Positions 9,244 to 17,793 of a DNA stretch of 64,000 bases are shown piece by piece (positions within the stretch are counted from its first letter, which is position 1; every line of letters begins with the position of its first letter). The stretch covers positions 31,351-95,350 of the forward strand of contig NZ_FMWO01000092.1 of assembly GCF_900103035.1 (NCBI RefSeq), given 5' to 3'. The translations under genes and the position numbers were made by a program. The notes under the pieces are model-generated. The model ran no database searches, was not told the DNA's origin, and saw nothing but the letters and a program-made list of their open reading frames with translations. This DNA comes from Nitrosomonas mobilis. GTDB taxonomy: Bacteria; Pseudomonadota; Gammaproteobacteria; Burkholderiales; Nitrosomonadaceae.

Positions 9244-9789
9244 TTAGAGCAGTTCGCGGATAACTTCCTCTATCTGTTTCTTTTTAATGCGGCCAAGATG
9301 GGCATTGACGATGCTGCCGTTCCGATCTATGGTCACTGTGAAAGGCAAAGCTCCTTGCGGGTTGCCCATGGCTTCCGCAAGAGTGAAAGCATCGAATTCC
9401 CCGACTATTACCGGATAATTGATTCCGAATTCCTCGCTGAAAGCAGCTACTTTTTTGGCGTCATCAACGGCGATACCTACTACCACGACCCCTTGATTAC
9501 GGTAACTGGCGTAAGTATCAATCAGCTCCGGAATTTCGTCACGGCAGGGCGCACACCAGGTTGCCCAGAAATTGGCGACGATAATTTTTCCCCGCCATTG
9601 TTCACCTGGCTGAGCGACACCCGTTACATCAGTCAATGTGGCATTGAAGAACGCTTCAGCACCCGCCTGTTTCTGGTCACTGGTCATAAGCAGGCTGTTG
9701 TCGATCTGCCGGGATTTGTAGGCAAAACCAGCTGCCAGTGACAGAATGGCAACAACGACATAAAATGAAAATTTGCTCGATTGAGTCAT
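9244..9789 (-). CDS. TlpA/ResA-like membrane-anchored thioredoxin
   Basis: A 181-residue periplasmic thiol oxidoreductase with an N-terminal anchor (about residues 8-25, FYVVVAILSLAAGFAY). The thioredoxin fold carries the active site NFWATWCAPCRDEIPEL and the cis-proline region GALPFTVTIDR. Such proteins reduce disulfides in apocytochromes or other secreted proteins. Immediately upstream on the same strand is dsbD, the usual electron donor for periplasmic thioredoxins, so the two likely form one pathway. It converges on ovoB with only 9 bases between the stops and no clear terminator. Confidence 0.88.
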   Translation of the reverse strand: MTQSSKFSFYVVVAILSLAAGFAYKSRQIDNSLLMTSDQKQAGAEAFFNATLTDVTGVAQPGEQWRGKIIVANFWATWCAPCRDEIPELIDTYASYRNQGVVVVGIAVDDAKKVAAFSEEFGINYPVIVGEFDAFTLAEAMGNPQGALPFTVTIDRNGSIVNAHLGRIKKKQIEEVIRELL

Positions 9790-9823
9790 GTTTGATCCAT
9801 AAAAATTAGTAAGACAGAAGATA

Positions 9824-9839
9824 GGGCGTCTCTAAAAAA
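9824..9839. repeat. Isolated end sequence resembling the MITE-like repeat terminus
   Basis: GGGCGTCTCTAAAAAA in the gap between the TlpA-like gene and dsbD closely resembles the terminal repeats of the four longer copies (23.7, 28.5, 37.4 and 49.1 kb). No second end or internal sequence is nearby, so it may be a solo remnant or chance similarity. Confidence 0.3.
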
Positions 9840-9841
9840 GA

Positions 9842-11785
9842 TCAGATCAGCACCGCATCAAGAACGGTTAGAAAATCATCCTTGTTCAGGTAGCCGATAA
9901 CCCGGACCCTCGGAATTTCCTGCCCCTGCCGGTCAAAAAACAGTAACCCTGGCGGGCCAAAAAGATTGAAGCGCTTGAGCAGTTCCGCATCATCCTGGCT
10001 GCCTGCGGTCACATCAATTTTTACCAGTGCAACATCTTGTAGGCGCGCCTGGACACTGGGATCACTGAAGGTAAACCGCTCCATTTCCTTGCAAGAGACA
10101 CACCAGTCGGCATAGAAGTCGATCATGACGTGACGTCCGCGGGATTGTTGGATAAATTCGTCCAGCTCCGCAACAGTTCTGATTTTTTGGAATGGCAACG
10201 CTTTGTTTTCTCTGCCTCCTATGAATTGATTGCCAGTGGTTCCGGCAGAAAAATTGAAATTGGAGAGCGGCTGCAGCACATCGCGGCTGCCGGAGAGTAC
10301 ACCAATCAGGATGGCCACCCCGGTTAACAGCGAAATGACACCCACTCCCTTGAATAGCTTTTTGAATCCACTTGTCTGTGCGGGAAGCGGATCGAGCGCA
10401 TGTAGGTAGATTGCGGAAATGATCAGCAGTGCTGCCCACAGCAACATATGCGTTACTTCGGAAATTACCGGGGAAATTAGCCAGATCGCAACCGCGAGCA
10501 ATAATACACCAAAGAACTGTTTGATGGACTCCATCCAGGCGCCGGAATGCGGTAAAAATGCTCCGGCAGAAACCCCTAGCAGCAGCAGCGGCACACCCAT
10601 GCCGAGCGCCATGACGAACAAGGCGGATCCACCTAGTACCAGATCCTGCGTCTGACTGATATAGAGCAGCGCACCAGCCAGTGGCGCGGCGACACAAGGG
10701 CCGACAATCAGAGCGGATAACGCACCCATACCAAATACGCCGGTTAAATGTCCTCCCTTTAGCTGCCCCGTTTCAACTGTTAATTTATTCTGCAGTGACG
10801 ACGGTAGCTGCAGCTCATAAAAACCGAACATGGAAAAAGACAGCAGTACAAATATGAGAGCAAATGAACCCAATACCCATGCATTTTGCAGGGCTGCCGA
10901 GAGCATCGAGCCGGATAGCCCGGCTAATGCACCAATGATGGCGTAGGTGATCGACATACCTAGCACATAAGCGAGCGATAGTATAAAACCACGTGCTTTA
11001 GAGAGGTGCTGTCCTTTGCTGGCGATAATGCTTGATAAAATCGGAAACATCGGAAATACACACGGCGTGAAAGCCAGCAATAAGCCGATGACGAAAAACC
11101 CGCTTAGAATCAACCAGTAATTACCGCTGGCAAACATTTGTTCAATTTTGTAGGTTTCTGTTTCAAAAATTGGAGCAGCAGCAGATGACGAGGATGGTGT
11201 TTGAAATAATTGGGCGGCCGCGTCATTTGTGGTTGACGCAACTGCATTTGGGCTTACTTCGGCAGTGGCATCAACCGCAGCCAAGGCAGCGGGCAAGATA
11301 AGCTTGTTGACCTTGTTGATTGGGGCGTAACAAACCCCAACCGGTTCGTTGCAGCCCTGATAAGTAGCTGCAAGCGTCAATTCATTGGTTGCGGCTCCAT
11401 CGCGTCGCAACGAAATAATCGCTTGTAGAGGCTGATAATAAACTTCGGTCTGTCCAAACGTAAGATCGTCCTTAATTTTCCCCGCTGGTAGGCTGACCTT
11501 GTCGATGCGAATGCCTTCACTATTGGATTCAAAAGCTATTTTTTCCCGATAAAGATAATAGTCCTTCGCTGGTGTCAGGCGGGCAATTAACGTATTGGCA
11601 TCACGTACTTCCAGTGACAGCTTGAAAGCTTCATCAGGTGGAAGCAATTCCTGCTGCGATTCTCCAAAACTTGCCCCCAATTTTTCCAGAACAGACAATA
11701 AGCTGGAGGATTTTTTTTCTTCTGCAAACGCATATGTGCTGGTAAAGCACAGGAAAACAATAAAAATGGTTTTCAACCAATGCAT
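9842..11785 (-). CDS. dsbD: Thiol:disulfide interchange protein DsbD
   Basis: Carries electrons from cytoplasmic thioredoxin across the inner membrane to periplasmic partners. The ATG at 11785 (MHWLKTIFIVFLCF) is preferred over a start 25 codons upstream because it gives a clean signal peptide ending near AFAEEKK. The parts are an N-terminal DsbD-alpha domain with the cysteine pair region CNEPVGVCYAP, a membrane domain of about eight segments with cysteines in FTPCVFPMFPI and VGPCVAAPLAG, and a C-terminal thioredoxin domain with YADWCVSCKEME. All three cysteine pairs needed for relay are present in 647 residues. It lies between cutA and the TlpA-like gene. Confidence 0.93.
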   Translation of the reverse strand: MHWLKTIFIVFLCFTSTYAFAEEKKSSSLLSVLEKLGASFGESQQELLPPDEAFKLSLEVRDANTLIARLTPAKDYYLYREKIAFESNSEGIRIDKVSLPAGKIKDDLTFGQTEVYYQPLQAIISLRRDGAATNELTLAATYQGCNEPVGVCYAPINKVNKLILPAALAAVDATAEVSPNAVASTTNDAAAQLFQTPSSSSAAAPIFETETYKIEQMFASGNYWLILSGFFVIGLLLAFTPCVFPMFPILSSIIASKGQHLSKARGFILSLAYVLGMSITYAIIGALAGLSGSMLSAALQNAWVLGSFALIFVLLSFSMFGFYELQLPSSLQNKLTVETGQLKGGHLTGVFGMGALSALIVGPCVAAPLAGALLYISQTQDLVLGGSALFVMALGMGVPLLLLGVSAGAFLPHSGAWMESIKQFFGVLLLAVAIWLISPVISEVTHMLLWAALLIISAIYLHALDPLPAQTSGFKKLFKGVGVISLLTGVAILIGVLSGSRDVLQPLSNFNFSAGTTGNQFIGGRENKALPFQKIRTVAELDEFIQQSRGRHVMIDFYADWCVSCKEMERFTFSDPSVQARLQDVALVKIDVTAGSQDDAELLKRFNLFGPPGLLFFDRQGQEIPRVRVIGYLNKDDFLTVLDAVLI

Positions 11786-11801
11786 ATCAATGATCACCCC
11801 G

Positions 11802-12143
11802 TTATCCGTTGCTTGTTTCGTCAATAACCCATTGTGAATAGGCAGGCGACGCCTTATCAAATGAGACTGCCAGAATTTCGGGGAGTTCGTAAGGGTGCAG
11901 AGCCTTAATAGTTTTCTCCACTGCGTTGTAGTGACGCGTAGTAGTTTTAATCATGACAGGAACTTCTTCTGCTTCTCTGAGTTGACTTTGCCAACGATAC
12001 AGTGAACGGCAGACAGGAAAGATATTTACACATGCAGCCAGCCGATCGCCAATCAGACTTTCTGCCAGTACTTTTGCGCTCGCCTCGTCTGGATAGTTTG
12101 TCAGGACCATGAGCGATTGCGATGCCACTATTTTTTCAGACAT
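11802..12143 (-). CDS. cutA: Divalent-cation tolerance protein CutA
   Basis: A 113-residue small trimeric protein of the CutA1 family, tied to copper tolerance in E. coli although its molecular role is unsettled. Family features are VLTNYPDEASAKVLAESLIGDRLAACVNI near the N-terminus, the YRWQ segment and the C-terminal HPYELPEIL motif. The stop is 16 bases before the preferred dsbD start. cutA next to dsbD is a common proteobacterial arrangement. Confidence 0.93.
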   Translation of the reverse strand: MSEKIVASQSLMVLTNYPDEASAKVLAESLIGDRLAACVNIFPVCRSLYRWQSQLREAEEVPVMIKTTTRHYNAVEKTIKALHPYELPEILAVSFDKASPAYSQWVIDETSNG

Positions 12144-12228
12144 CTGTGCGTACCCCTCGATGTTAAAAGATTGTATGTTATTCTATTGTAAACCTAATCA
12201 ATGCAATTTAGAAACCCAGGCAGGTCAC

Positions 12229-12303
12229 ATGGCTAATTATGATGCTAATTTGTCTGTAAAGTTTTGCGACTTCCAAACTGCTTCTAAAAAATACGCGTCA
12301 TGA
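12229..12303 (+). CDS. Possible 24-residue leader peptide
   Basis: A short open frame, MANYDANLSVKFCDFQTASK and four more residues, starts with ATG at 12229 behind a GGCAGGT ribosome-like site. It ends with a TGA that overlaps the ATG of the next gene (TCATGA). The overlap and the good ribosome site suggest translational coupling. There is no family support and chance is possible. Confidence 0.3.
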   Translation: MANYDANLSVKFCDFQTASKKYAS

Positions 12304-12491
12304 GAAAACTTTTTCTGTTTCTGCAATTACTCACCATCACATTTCCAATTGGAGTTTTTTTTACTTATATTATTATGGACGAAGGTGATCAGTTTACCTT
12401 TGAGCACTATCTGGTGACTGCATTAAGCGCCTTTCCATTCTTCATGTCGCTCTTGATCAGATTCTTTTTATCGGACTTTGAAGATAAATAA
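12300..12491 (+). CDS. Small two-helix membrane protein, unknown function
   Basis: A 63-residue protein made mostly of two hydrophobic helices, about residues 4-26 (LFLFLQLLTITFPIGVFFTY) and 38-57 (LVTALSAFPFFMSLLIRFFL), joined by an acidic loop MDEGDQFTFEH. It ends in an acidic tail. No known family is recognised. It diverges from cutA and lies 48 bases before the SH3-domain gene. Its start overlaps the stop of a possible 24-residue leader. Confidence 0.6.
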   Translation: MRKLFLFLQLLTITFPIGVFFTYIIMDEGDQFTFEHYLVTALSAFPFFMSLLIRFFLSDFEDK

Positions 12492-12539
12492 GTTTTCTGA
12501 AGATAACGCCACGCAGCAATTGCTATTCATTCCATCACC

Positions 12540-13232
12540 ATGACAATTAATAAACAATCATGCCTCTTTCAGGCTGTCCTGATTTTTCTGTTGTTATTTA
12601 TAATGACGATGACTGTACATGCCGAGAAACGTTACGCCAGTGACCAGGTTGAAGTGTTGCTGCGCACGGGACCGAGTCATCAGCATGCCATCGTGCGTAT
12701 GCTTAAAAGTGGAGATGCGGTGGAGGTGTTGGAGCGCGACAAGGCCAAAGGATATAGCAGGGTAAGAGCCAAAGGTGGTTCGGAAGGCTGGGTGTTAAGT
12801 CGCCATTTGATGGCGGAACCGTCTGCACGAGAGTTGCTGGAGGATCTGAGTTTACAGATATCCGGTGCAGAGAGCAAAGTGGATGGCCCGGGGGCACAGG
12901 CCAGTCTGATCAGGCTGGAATTCGAGACGTTAACTAAACAGATTGTTGCTGTAGAAAAAGATAATCAGGTCCTCCTGGAGGACCTGATTAATATCAGGCA
13001 AACTGCTGCCGACGCTATTGCCCTGGAAAGCCAGCATCAGGAAATGTTACAGCAAAACACGGTAATGGAAGCGAAACTCGTGGAGCTTGAAAAGGAAAAC
13101 GCCACACTCAGTAGTCATATCCAGCGAGACTGGTTCTATGCTGGTGCAATCGTGCTGTTTACCGGCCTGCTGCTCGGGCTGCTCATTCCCCGTGTTCAGT
13201 GGCGGAAACGATCACGCTTCAGTGACTTTTGA
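12540..13232 (+). CDS. SH3-domain membrane protein with coiled coil (TIGR04211-like)
   Basis: A 230-residue envelope protein. A signal peptide or N-terminal membrane helix covers about residues 10-28 and ends at VHAEKRY. A bacterial SH3 domain follows (about 30-93; LLRTGPSHQHAIVRMLKSGD, then GWVLSRHL). A long helical coiled coil spans about 95-195, and a C-terminal membrane helix (about 200-218, GAIVLFTGLLLGLLIP) precedes a basic cytoplasmic tail. The layout SH3-coiled coil-TM matches the TIGR04211 family, whose function is unknown. A 29-base near-perfect palindrome lies inside the coiled-coil coding part (12962-12990). Confidence 0.82.
   Translation: MTINKQSCLFQAVLIFLLLFIMTMTVHAEKRYASDQVEVLLRTGPSHQHAIVRMLKSGDAVEVLERDKAKGYSRVRAKGGSEGWVLSRHLMAEPSARELLEDLSLQISGAESKVDGPGAQASLIRLEFETLTKQIVAVEKDNQVLLEDLINIRQTAADAIALESQHQEMLQQNTVMEAKLVELEKENATLSSHIQRDWFYAGAIVLFTGLLLGLLIPRVQWRKRSRFSDF
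12962..12990. repeat. Perfect 14-base inverted repeat inside a CDS
   Basis: Arms TAATCAGGTCCTCC (12962-12975) and its exact reverse complement (12977-12990) are separated by a single T. In the coding frame it reads as residues of the coiled coil (DNQVLLEDLI). It could form a cruciform or a strong RNA hairpin. Confidence 0.75.
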
Positions 13233-13246
13233 AACTATATACTTAC

Positions 13247-14128
13247 TTATTCGAGCAGAATAAACGCACTTGGGTGGCGCACCCGAATGGAAAAATGATC
13301 CTTGCTGCGTGATATCCAGCCATGTACCTCGATACGTTTGTTCAGAAATTGCTGTAGTGGCGGGAACAGCGCCAGGTCGCTGTTGGCAATACGGATATCG
13401 ATATTGTCACTGACAATCAATCGACTGAAGCGTCTACTGCGATCTACTTTGCTGATTTTGGCGTGATAGCGCTGCCACCCGGCTGGTTTTTCAGTCAGTT
13501 TGGCAAGTGAACGAGGTGCATAATGTGTCATTGCCCAGATACCAAGGCGCTGTTTCTCGGCTTGTCGTTGTGCCCTGATCATTGTATCGGCATAGCGAAT
13601 ATTGGGTGGGATGATAACGACAGTAGCCAAGCCTTTTTCCACCAGGGAGAGATTGATATGTTCACCACTGGCCAGATGAAGGTGGGCGAGCTTACGTTGA
13701 TAATGGTCCTGTTCCTGTTGATCATATTCCAGATACACATGACGCCCCTGCAGTTTGTCACGCAGCCAGTTTTTTGCCTGAGTACCGCCTGGTTCGCCGG
13801 TGCGATTGCGGCTATCAATTTCAGGCGCATTGATTCCCAGTAATCTGACACGCAAGCCGCCTTCAAGGGTAACCGTGTCGCCATCGATTACCTTGATCAC
13901 CTGGTAGGCAATGCGTGATGGCCGGGAATCCAGCTTCAGTGGGCGAGCATCAGGAGTTGGCTTATCCGAGTAAGTAACATTGCCTTCGGCATCCTGCGCA
14001 CGGTAAATAGTGCTTGCCAGACCCAGGGAGGTTGACAGCAGAATGATGGCGAAACAGACCAACCATCGATTTATCCACATCATCGTCGGTGAGACCGGGT
14101 GTTTCTGGCATGATCTGCTAAAATGCAT
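13247..14128 (-). CDS. Secreted thermonuclease-like nuclease with DUF4124 N-terminus
   Basis: A probable exported calcium-dependent nuclease of the staphylococcal nuclease fold. A hydrophobic signal (LVCFAIILLSTSLGLAS) is followed by a short DUF4124-like module (IYRAQDAEGNVTYSDKPTP). The nuclease domain has VIDGDTVTLEGGLRVRLLGI (the metal aspartates and first arginine), a RTGEPGG segment and HYQRKLAHLHL (second catalytic arginine). The C-terminal 85 residues form an extra region with no recognised domain. ATGs at 14083 and 14080 give a more typical signal peptide than the one at 14128, so the true start may be there. It converges on the SH3 gene with 14 bases between them. Confidence 0.85.
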   Translation of the reverse strand: MHFSRSCQKHPVSPTMMWINRWLVCFAIILLSTSLGLASTIYRAQDAEGNVTYSDKPTPDARPLKLDSRPSRIAYQVIKVIDGDTVTLEGGLRVRLLGINAPEIDSRNRTGEPGGTQAKNWLRDKLQGRHVYLEYDQQEQDHYQRKLAHLHLASGEHINLSLVEKGLATVVIIPPNIRYADTMIRAQRQAEKQRLGIWAMTHYAPRSLAKLTEKPAGWQRYHAKISKVDRSRRFSRLIVSDNIDIRIANSDLALFPPLQQFLNKRIEVHGWISRSKDHFSIRVRHPSAFILLE

Positions 14129-14177
14129 GAATATTACGTTTCCGTTAACTTAATTTTGGTGATAAAAGAAATCCGTT

Positions 14178-15629
14178 ATGGAGATTGACCAGGCGATCAA
14201 CGCTGCGTTCGAGCCATTATCTCGTCTCGTTTCCGCAGTGGTGCTTTTTAGTGTATCCGTAATGGGTATGGAAATTCAGCTCGTATTACTATGGCTGGTA
14301 GCGGCCGCGCTCTTTTTTACATTGTATCTGGGTTTCGCTAATGTACGTTATTTTGCACTCGCGATACGTTTACTGCGTGACACGAATGACAGCAAAAATA
14401 CGGATGGGGAAATCAGCCGTTTTGAGGCGTTGATGACTTCGCTCTCCGGTACAGTAGGACTGGGCAACATCGCCGGCGTGGCAGTTGCCATTTCTGTTGG
14501 TGGGCCGGGTGCGGCATTCTGGATGGCGGTCATGGGTGTGTTTGGGATGTCAACCAAACTGGTTGAGGTTTCACTTGGTGTGAAATACCGCCAGCATGGT
14601 TCGAAACGCCACCCTGAGAAAATCTCGGGGGGACCGATGTACTACCTGCGCAGTGCTTTTGACCGCTACGGTCACCCACGTCTGGGTAGTTTTATGGCTG
14701 CTACATTTGCCGTTTGCTGCATTGGCGGCACGCTGGGTGCAGGTGGCCTCTTTCAGGTTAATCAGGCATACCATCAGGCGCTGGTCATTACGGGGGGGGC
14801 TGATAGCGGCTTTCTGGTCAGCCATGGCTGGTTGTTTGGACTGGTAACCGCACTACTGGTTGGTTTGGTTATACTGGGTGGTATTCAGTGGATTGCTGCA
14901 GTTGCTGGACGAATTGTTCCATTGATGGCTATTATCTATATTCTGATGGGCTGCATAGTGATTGGTATGCACATCGAGGCATTGCCTGCGGCAATTCAGA
15001 CCATTATCGGAATGGCGCTATATCCACAGGCGGGGATGGGTGCATTGCTGGGTGCATTGCTGGTTGGTGTGCAGCGAGCTGCTTTTTCCAATGAAGCTGG
15101 GCTCGGCTCCTCGGCCATTGCCCACTCTTCGGTCAGAACCAGTGAACCGGTCAGCCAGGGAATAGTCGGCATGCTGGGACCTTTTATTGATACGGTTATC
15201 ATTTGCTCAATCACCTCGCTCGTGATCGTCATTTCCGGCGCTTATTCCGAAAGTAACGGTATGGAAGGGGTTGCGCTTACCTCGCGGGCATTTGCCATCG
15301 GGTTGCCATGGTTTCCCTATGCACTGGCTGCGACAGTATTTCTGTTTGCGTACTCGACCATGATTTCCTGGTCTTATTACGGCCTGAAATGTGTCACTTA
15401 TCTGTTTGGCGAACGGGACAGTATCGAAATAATCTATAAATTGCTGTTCTGCTTTGCAATTGTGGTTGGAGCCTCTGCAGAGCTATCCAATGTTATGATG
15501 TTTATGGACTCAATGGTGCTGGCAATGTCCGTGCCCAACATCATTGGTCTTTTTATGCTGGCCCCGGAAATTAGGCAAGATCTCAAGGAATACCTGTTGC
15601 GCCACAAGAATGGAACTTTACATCCATGA
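14178..15629 (+). CDS. Sodium:alanine (AGCS family) symporter
   Basis: A 483-residue inner-membrane sodium-coupled amino-acid transporter. Family hallmarks are FEALMTSLSGTVGLGNIAGVAVAI near residue 76, the KYRQHG...GGPMYYL segment, and AAFSNEAGLGSSAIAH near residue 305. About ten hydrophobic segments can be traced. The substrate is probably alanine or glycine, but this cannot be fixed from sequence. It diverges from the nuclease gene and lies 38 bases before mlaF, though its role is unrelated to lipid transport. A run of eight G bases lies in the coding sequence at 14792-14799. The frame is intact through it. Confidence 0.92.
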   Translation: MEIDQAINAAFEPLSRLVSAVVLFSVSVMGMEIQLVLLWLVAAALFFTLYLGFANVRYFALAIRLLRDTNDSKNTDGEISRFEALMTSLSGTVGLGNIAGVAVAISVGGPGAAFWMAVMGVFGMSTKLVEVSLGVKYRQHGSKRHPEKISGGPMYYLRSAFDRYGHPRLGSFMAATFAVCCIGGTLGAGGLFQVNQAYHQALVITGGADSGFLVSHGWLFGLVTALLVGLVILGGIQWIAAVAGRIVPLMAIIYILMGCIVIGMHIEALPAAIQTIIGMALYPQAGMGALLGALLVGVQRAAFSNEAGLGSSAIAHSSVRTSEPVSQGIVGMLGPFIDTVIICSITSLVIVISGAYSESNGMEGVALTSRAFAIGLPWFPYALAATVFLFAYSTMISWSYYGLKCVTYLFGERDSIEIIYKLLFCFAIVVGASAELSNVMMFMDSMVLAMSVPNIIGLFMLAPEIRQDLKEYLLRHKNGTLHP

Positions 15630-15667
15630 ATCATCACTCATTCTGTTCGTACCGATTATCCTAACGA

Positions 15668-16489
15668 ATGTCGACTGTTGCTGAAAGTACACTGGTCAAG
15701 TTTGACAATGTCAGTTTTTCCTATGGAAACACGCCTATTCTGAAAGGTGCCAACCTTGCAATTCCTCGTGGGCAAGTGGTTGCCATCATGGGAGGGAGCG
15801 GATCGGGTAAAACCACGTTGCTACGTCTGATTGGTGGTGAAATCCGACCAACTGCCGGTACCGTTCATGTTGCCGGTGAAGTCGTACACGAACTTAGCCG
15901 CAACGCACTGTTCACAATGCGTCGCAAAATGGGAATGCTATTTCAGTTCGGCGCGCTGTTTACCGATTTATCGGTATTTGATAACGTCGCTTTCCAGATG
16001 CGCGAACATAGCAATTTGCCTGAAGACATGATCCGCGATCTGGTGCTGATGAAACTGCATGCCGTCGGGTTGCGGGGCGCACATCATCTGATGCCGGTAG
16101 AACTCTCAGGTGGGATGGCCCGCCGGGTGGCGCTGGCACGCTCGATTGCGCTCGATCCAATGCTGATGATGTTTGATGAACCATTCACCGGGCTCGACCC
16201 AATTTCGTTGAGCGTTATCGGCAGTCTGATTCGGCGACTAACCGACGCGCTTGGTATGACTTCAATTCTGGTGACGCATGATGTGCAGGAATCTCTGCAG
16301 ATTGTTGATCATGTCTATTTTCTGGCCGATGGTAAAATTGTCGCACACGGCACGCCTGATGAGGTACGGCAGTCTGATGCGCCATTCGTCCATCAGTTCA
16401 TCCACGGCGAGGTTGATGGTCCGGTGCCTTTTCATTATCAGGCAAGGGCCTATGCTGATGACCTTGGAATTCAGTCAGGTGGGAATTAA
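15668..16489 (+). CDS. mlaF: Phospholipid transport ABC ATPase MlaF
   Basis: ATPase of the MlaFEDB complex, which moves phospholipids between the inner membrane and the periplasmic carrier MlaC to keep outer-membrane asymmetry. 273 residues with Walker A GGSGSGKTT, Q-loop in GMLFQFGALF, the ABC signature in ELSGGMARRVALARSIALDP, Walker B LMMFDEPFTGLDPIS and switch His in LVTHDVQES. The LSGGMARRVALAR form is typical of the MlaF/Ttg2A group. It opens a tight operon mlaF-E-D-C-B, with mlaE starting three bases after its stop. Confidence 0.95.
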   Translation: MSTVAESTLVKFDNVSFSYGNTPILKGANLAIPRGQVVAIMGGSGSGKTTLLRLIGGEIRPTAGTVHVAGEVVHELSRNALFTMRRKMGMLFQFGALFTDLSVFDNVAFQMREHSNLPEDMIRDLVLMKLHAVGLRGAHHLMPVELSGGMARRVALARSIALDPMLMMFDEPFTGLDPISLSVIGSLIRRLTDALGMTSILVTHDVQESLQIVDHVYFLADGKIVAHGTPDEVRQSDAPFVHQFIHGEVDGPVPFHYQARAYADDLGIQSGGN

Positions 16490-16492
16490 ATT

Positions 16493-17302
16493 GTGGACGT
16501 TATCTTGATCAAACAGACTGCTGCGGTTATCCAGCGAATAGGCCATCGAACGATTAACAGCATCTGGCGGCTGGGCTGCGCTAGTCACTTTATTTTACTG
16601 GTTTTGCTCAAATCCTGGACTAGTTTTGCCCGCCCCCGTCTGATCACGCGTGAAATATATTATGCCGGCGTAATGTCACTGGTCATCATTCTGGTGTCGG
16701 GGCTGTTCGTTGGTCTGGTGCTAGGGTTACAGGGCTATGAGACTTTGCAGAAATTTGGCTCGGAATCTGCAGTGGGTACGCTGGTTGCCTTGTCATTGGT
16801 ACGAGAACTGGGGCCGGTGGTTGCCGGATTGTTGTTTGCCAGTCGCGCGGGTTCGGCAATGACTGCGGAAATTGGCTTGATGAAAGCAACCGAACAATTG
16901 TCAGCAATGGGCATGATGGCAGTTGATCCAGTTGCACGAGTGGTCGCACCCAAATTCTGGGCGGGAGTCTTTTCCATGCCGTTATTGGCTGCCATGTTTT
17001 CAGTTATGGGCGTGTTTGGCGGCTATCTGGTGACGGTCGTGGTGATTGGTGTGGATGAAGGATCATTCTGGTCACAGATGCAAAATGCAGTAGATTTTCG
17101 CTACGACATCGTCAATGGTGTGATCAAAAGCTGCTGCTTTGGTGTGGTGATCACTGCTATTGCGGTATTTGAGGGATTTGATGCCCCACCAACTGCAGAA
17201 GGTGTATCAATGGCGACCACCAGGACCGTCGTGACTTCTTCACTAGCGATCCTGGGGCTCGATTTTGTGTTGACAGCGTTCATGTTCAGAGGAGTAGCTT
17301 AA
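16493..17302 (+). CDS. mlaE: Phospholipid transport permease MlaE
   Basis: Inner-membrane permease subunit of the Mla transporter (269 residues, about five or six membrane segments). The family core is seen in GLVLGLQGYETLQKFG, LVRELGPVVAGLLFASRAGSAMTAEIG and the C-terminal GFDAPPTAEGVS. Translation starts at GTG 16493. The N-terminal extension SIWRLGCASHFILLVLLK is an interfacial helix as in other MlaE proteins. The last A of its TAA stop is the first base of mlaD (TAATG). Confidence 0.95.
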   Translation: MDVILIKQTAAVIQRIGHRTINSIWRLGCASHFILLVLLKSWTSFARPRLITREIYYAGVMSLVIILVSGLFVGLVLGLQGYETLQKFGSESAVGTLVALSLVRELGPVVAGLLFASRAGSAMTAEIGLMKATEQLSAMGMMAVDPVARVVAPKFWAGVFSMPLLAAMFSVMGVFGGYLVTVVVIGVDEGSFWSQMQNAVDFRYDIVNGVIKSCCFGVVITAIAVFEGFDAPPTAEGVSMATTRTVVTSSLAILGLDFVLTAFMFRGVA

Positions 17303-17760
17303 TGCAGCGAACGGTGATGGATTTCTGGGTGGGCGTGTTCGTGATGGCGGGTATTGGCGCATTATTGATATTGGGTCTGAAGGTTGGTAATCTGACGAGT
17401 TATCAGGGCGGGGACAGTTACGCTCTGCTCGGAAATTTTGAAAATATCGGTGGTCTGAAGATACGTGCGCCAGTCAAAAGCGCCGGAGTCGTGGTAGGTC
17501 GCGTGGCGAATATCGAGTTTAGTCTGGAAACCTATGATGCGGTTGTCACCTTGAGCATGGATAGTCGCTACCGTTTTCCAAAGGACACCTTTGCCAGTAT
17601 CCTGACGTCGGGTTTGCTGGGGGAGCAGTACGTCGGCCTGTTGCCCGGTGGAGATGAGGCCATGCTCGAGGATGGTGAGCGCTTTATTAAAACCAATTCG
17701 GCGATGGTGCTGGAAGAAATGATTGGACGTTTCTTGTTCAACAAGGCAGCTGGCGACTAG
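17302..17760 (+). CDS. mlaD: Phospholipid transport substrate-binding protein MlaD
   Basis: A 152-residue MCE-domain protein anchored by an N-terminal helix (about residues 7-25, FWVGVFVMAGIGALLILGL). Six such proteins form a ring through which lipid passes to MlaC. The MCE core includes FENIGGLKIRAPVKSAGVVVGRV, and the later LTSGLLGEQYVGLLPGG is the lipid-pore region typical of MlaD. Length is normal. It overlaps mlaE by one base. Confidence 0.95.
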   Translation: MQRTVMDFWVGVFVMAGIGALLILGLKVGNLTSYQGGDSYALLGNFENIGGLKIRAPVKSAGVVVGRVANIEFSLETYDAVVTLSMDSRYRFPKDTFASILTSGLLGEQYVGLLPGGDEAMLEDGERFIKTNSAMVLEEMIGRFLFNKAAGD

Positions 17761-17793
17761 AGTCATTTTTAACAATCAACGAGTTATTTAACC

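Noticed and set aside
10062..10697. 211-codon minus-strand frame within dsbD
   Set aside because: Same strand but another frame of dsbD; low-quality sequence rich in R, C and W, typical of a shadow frame.
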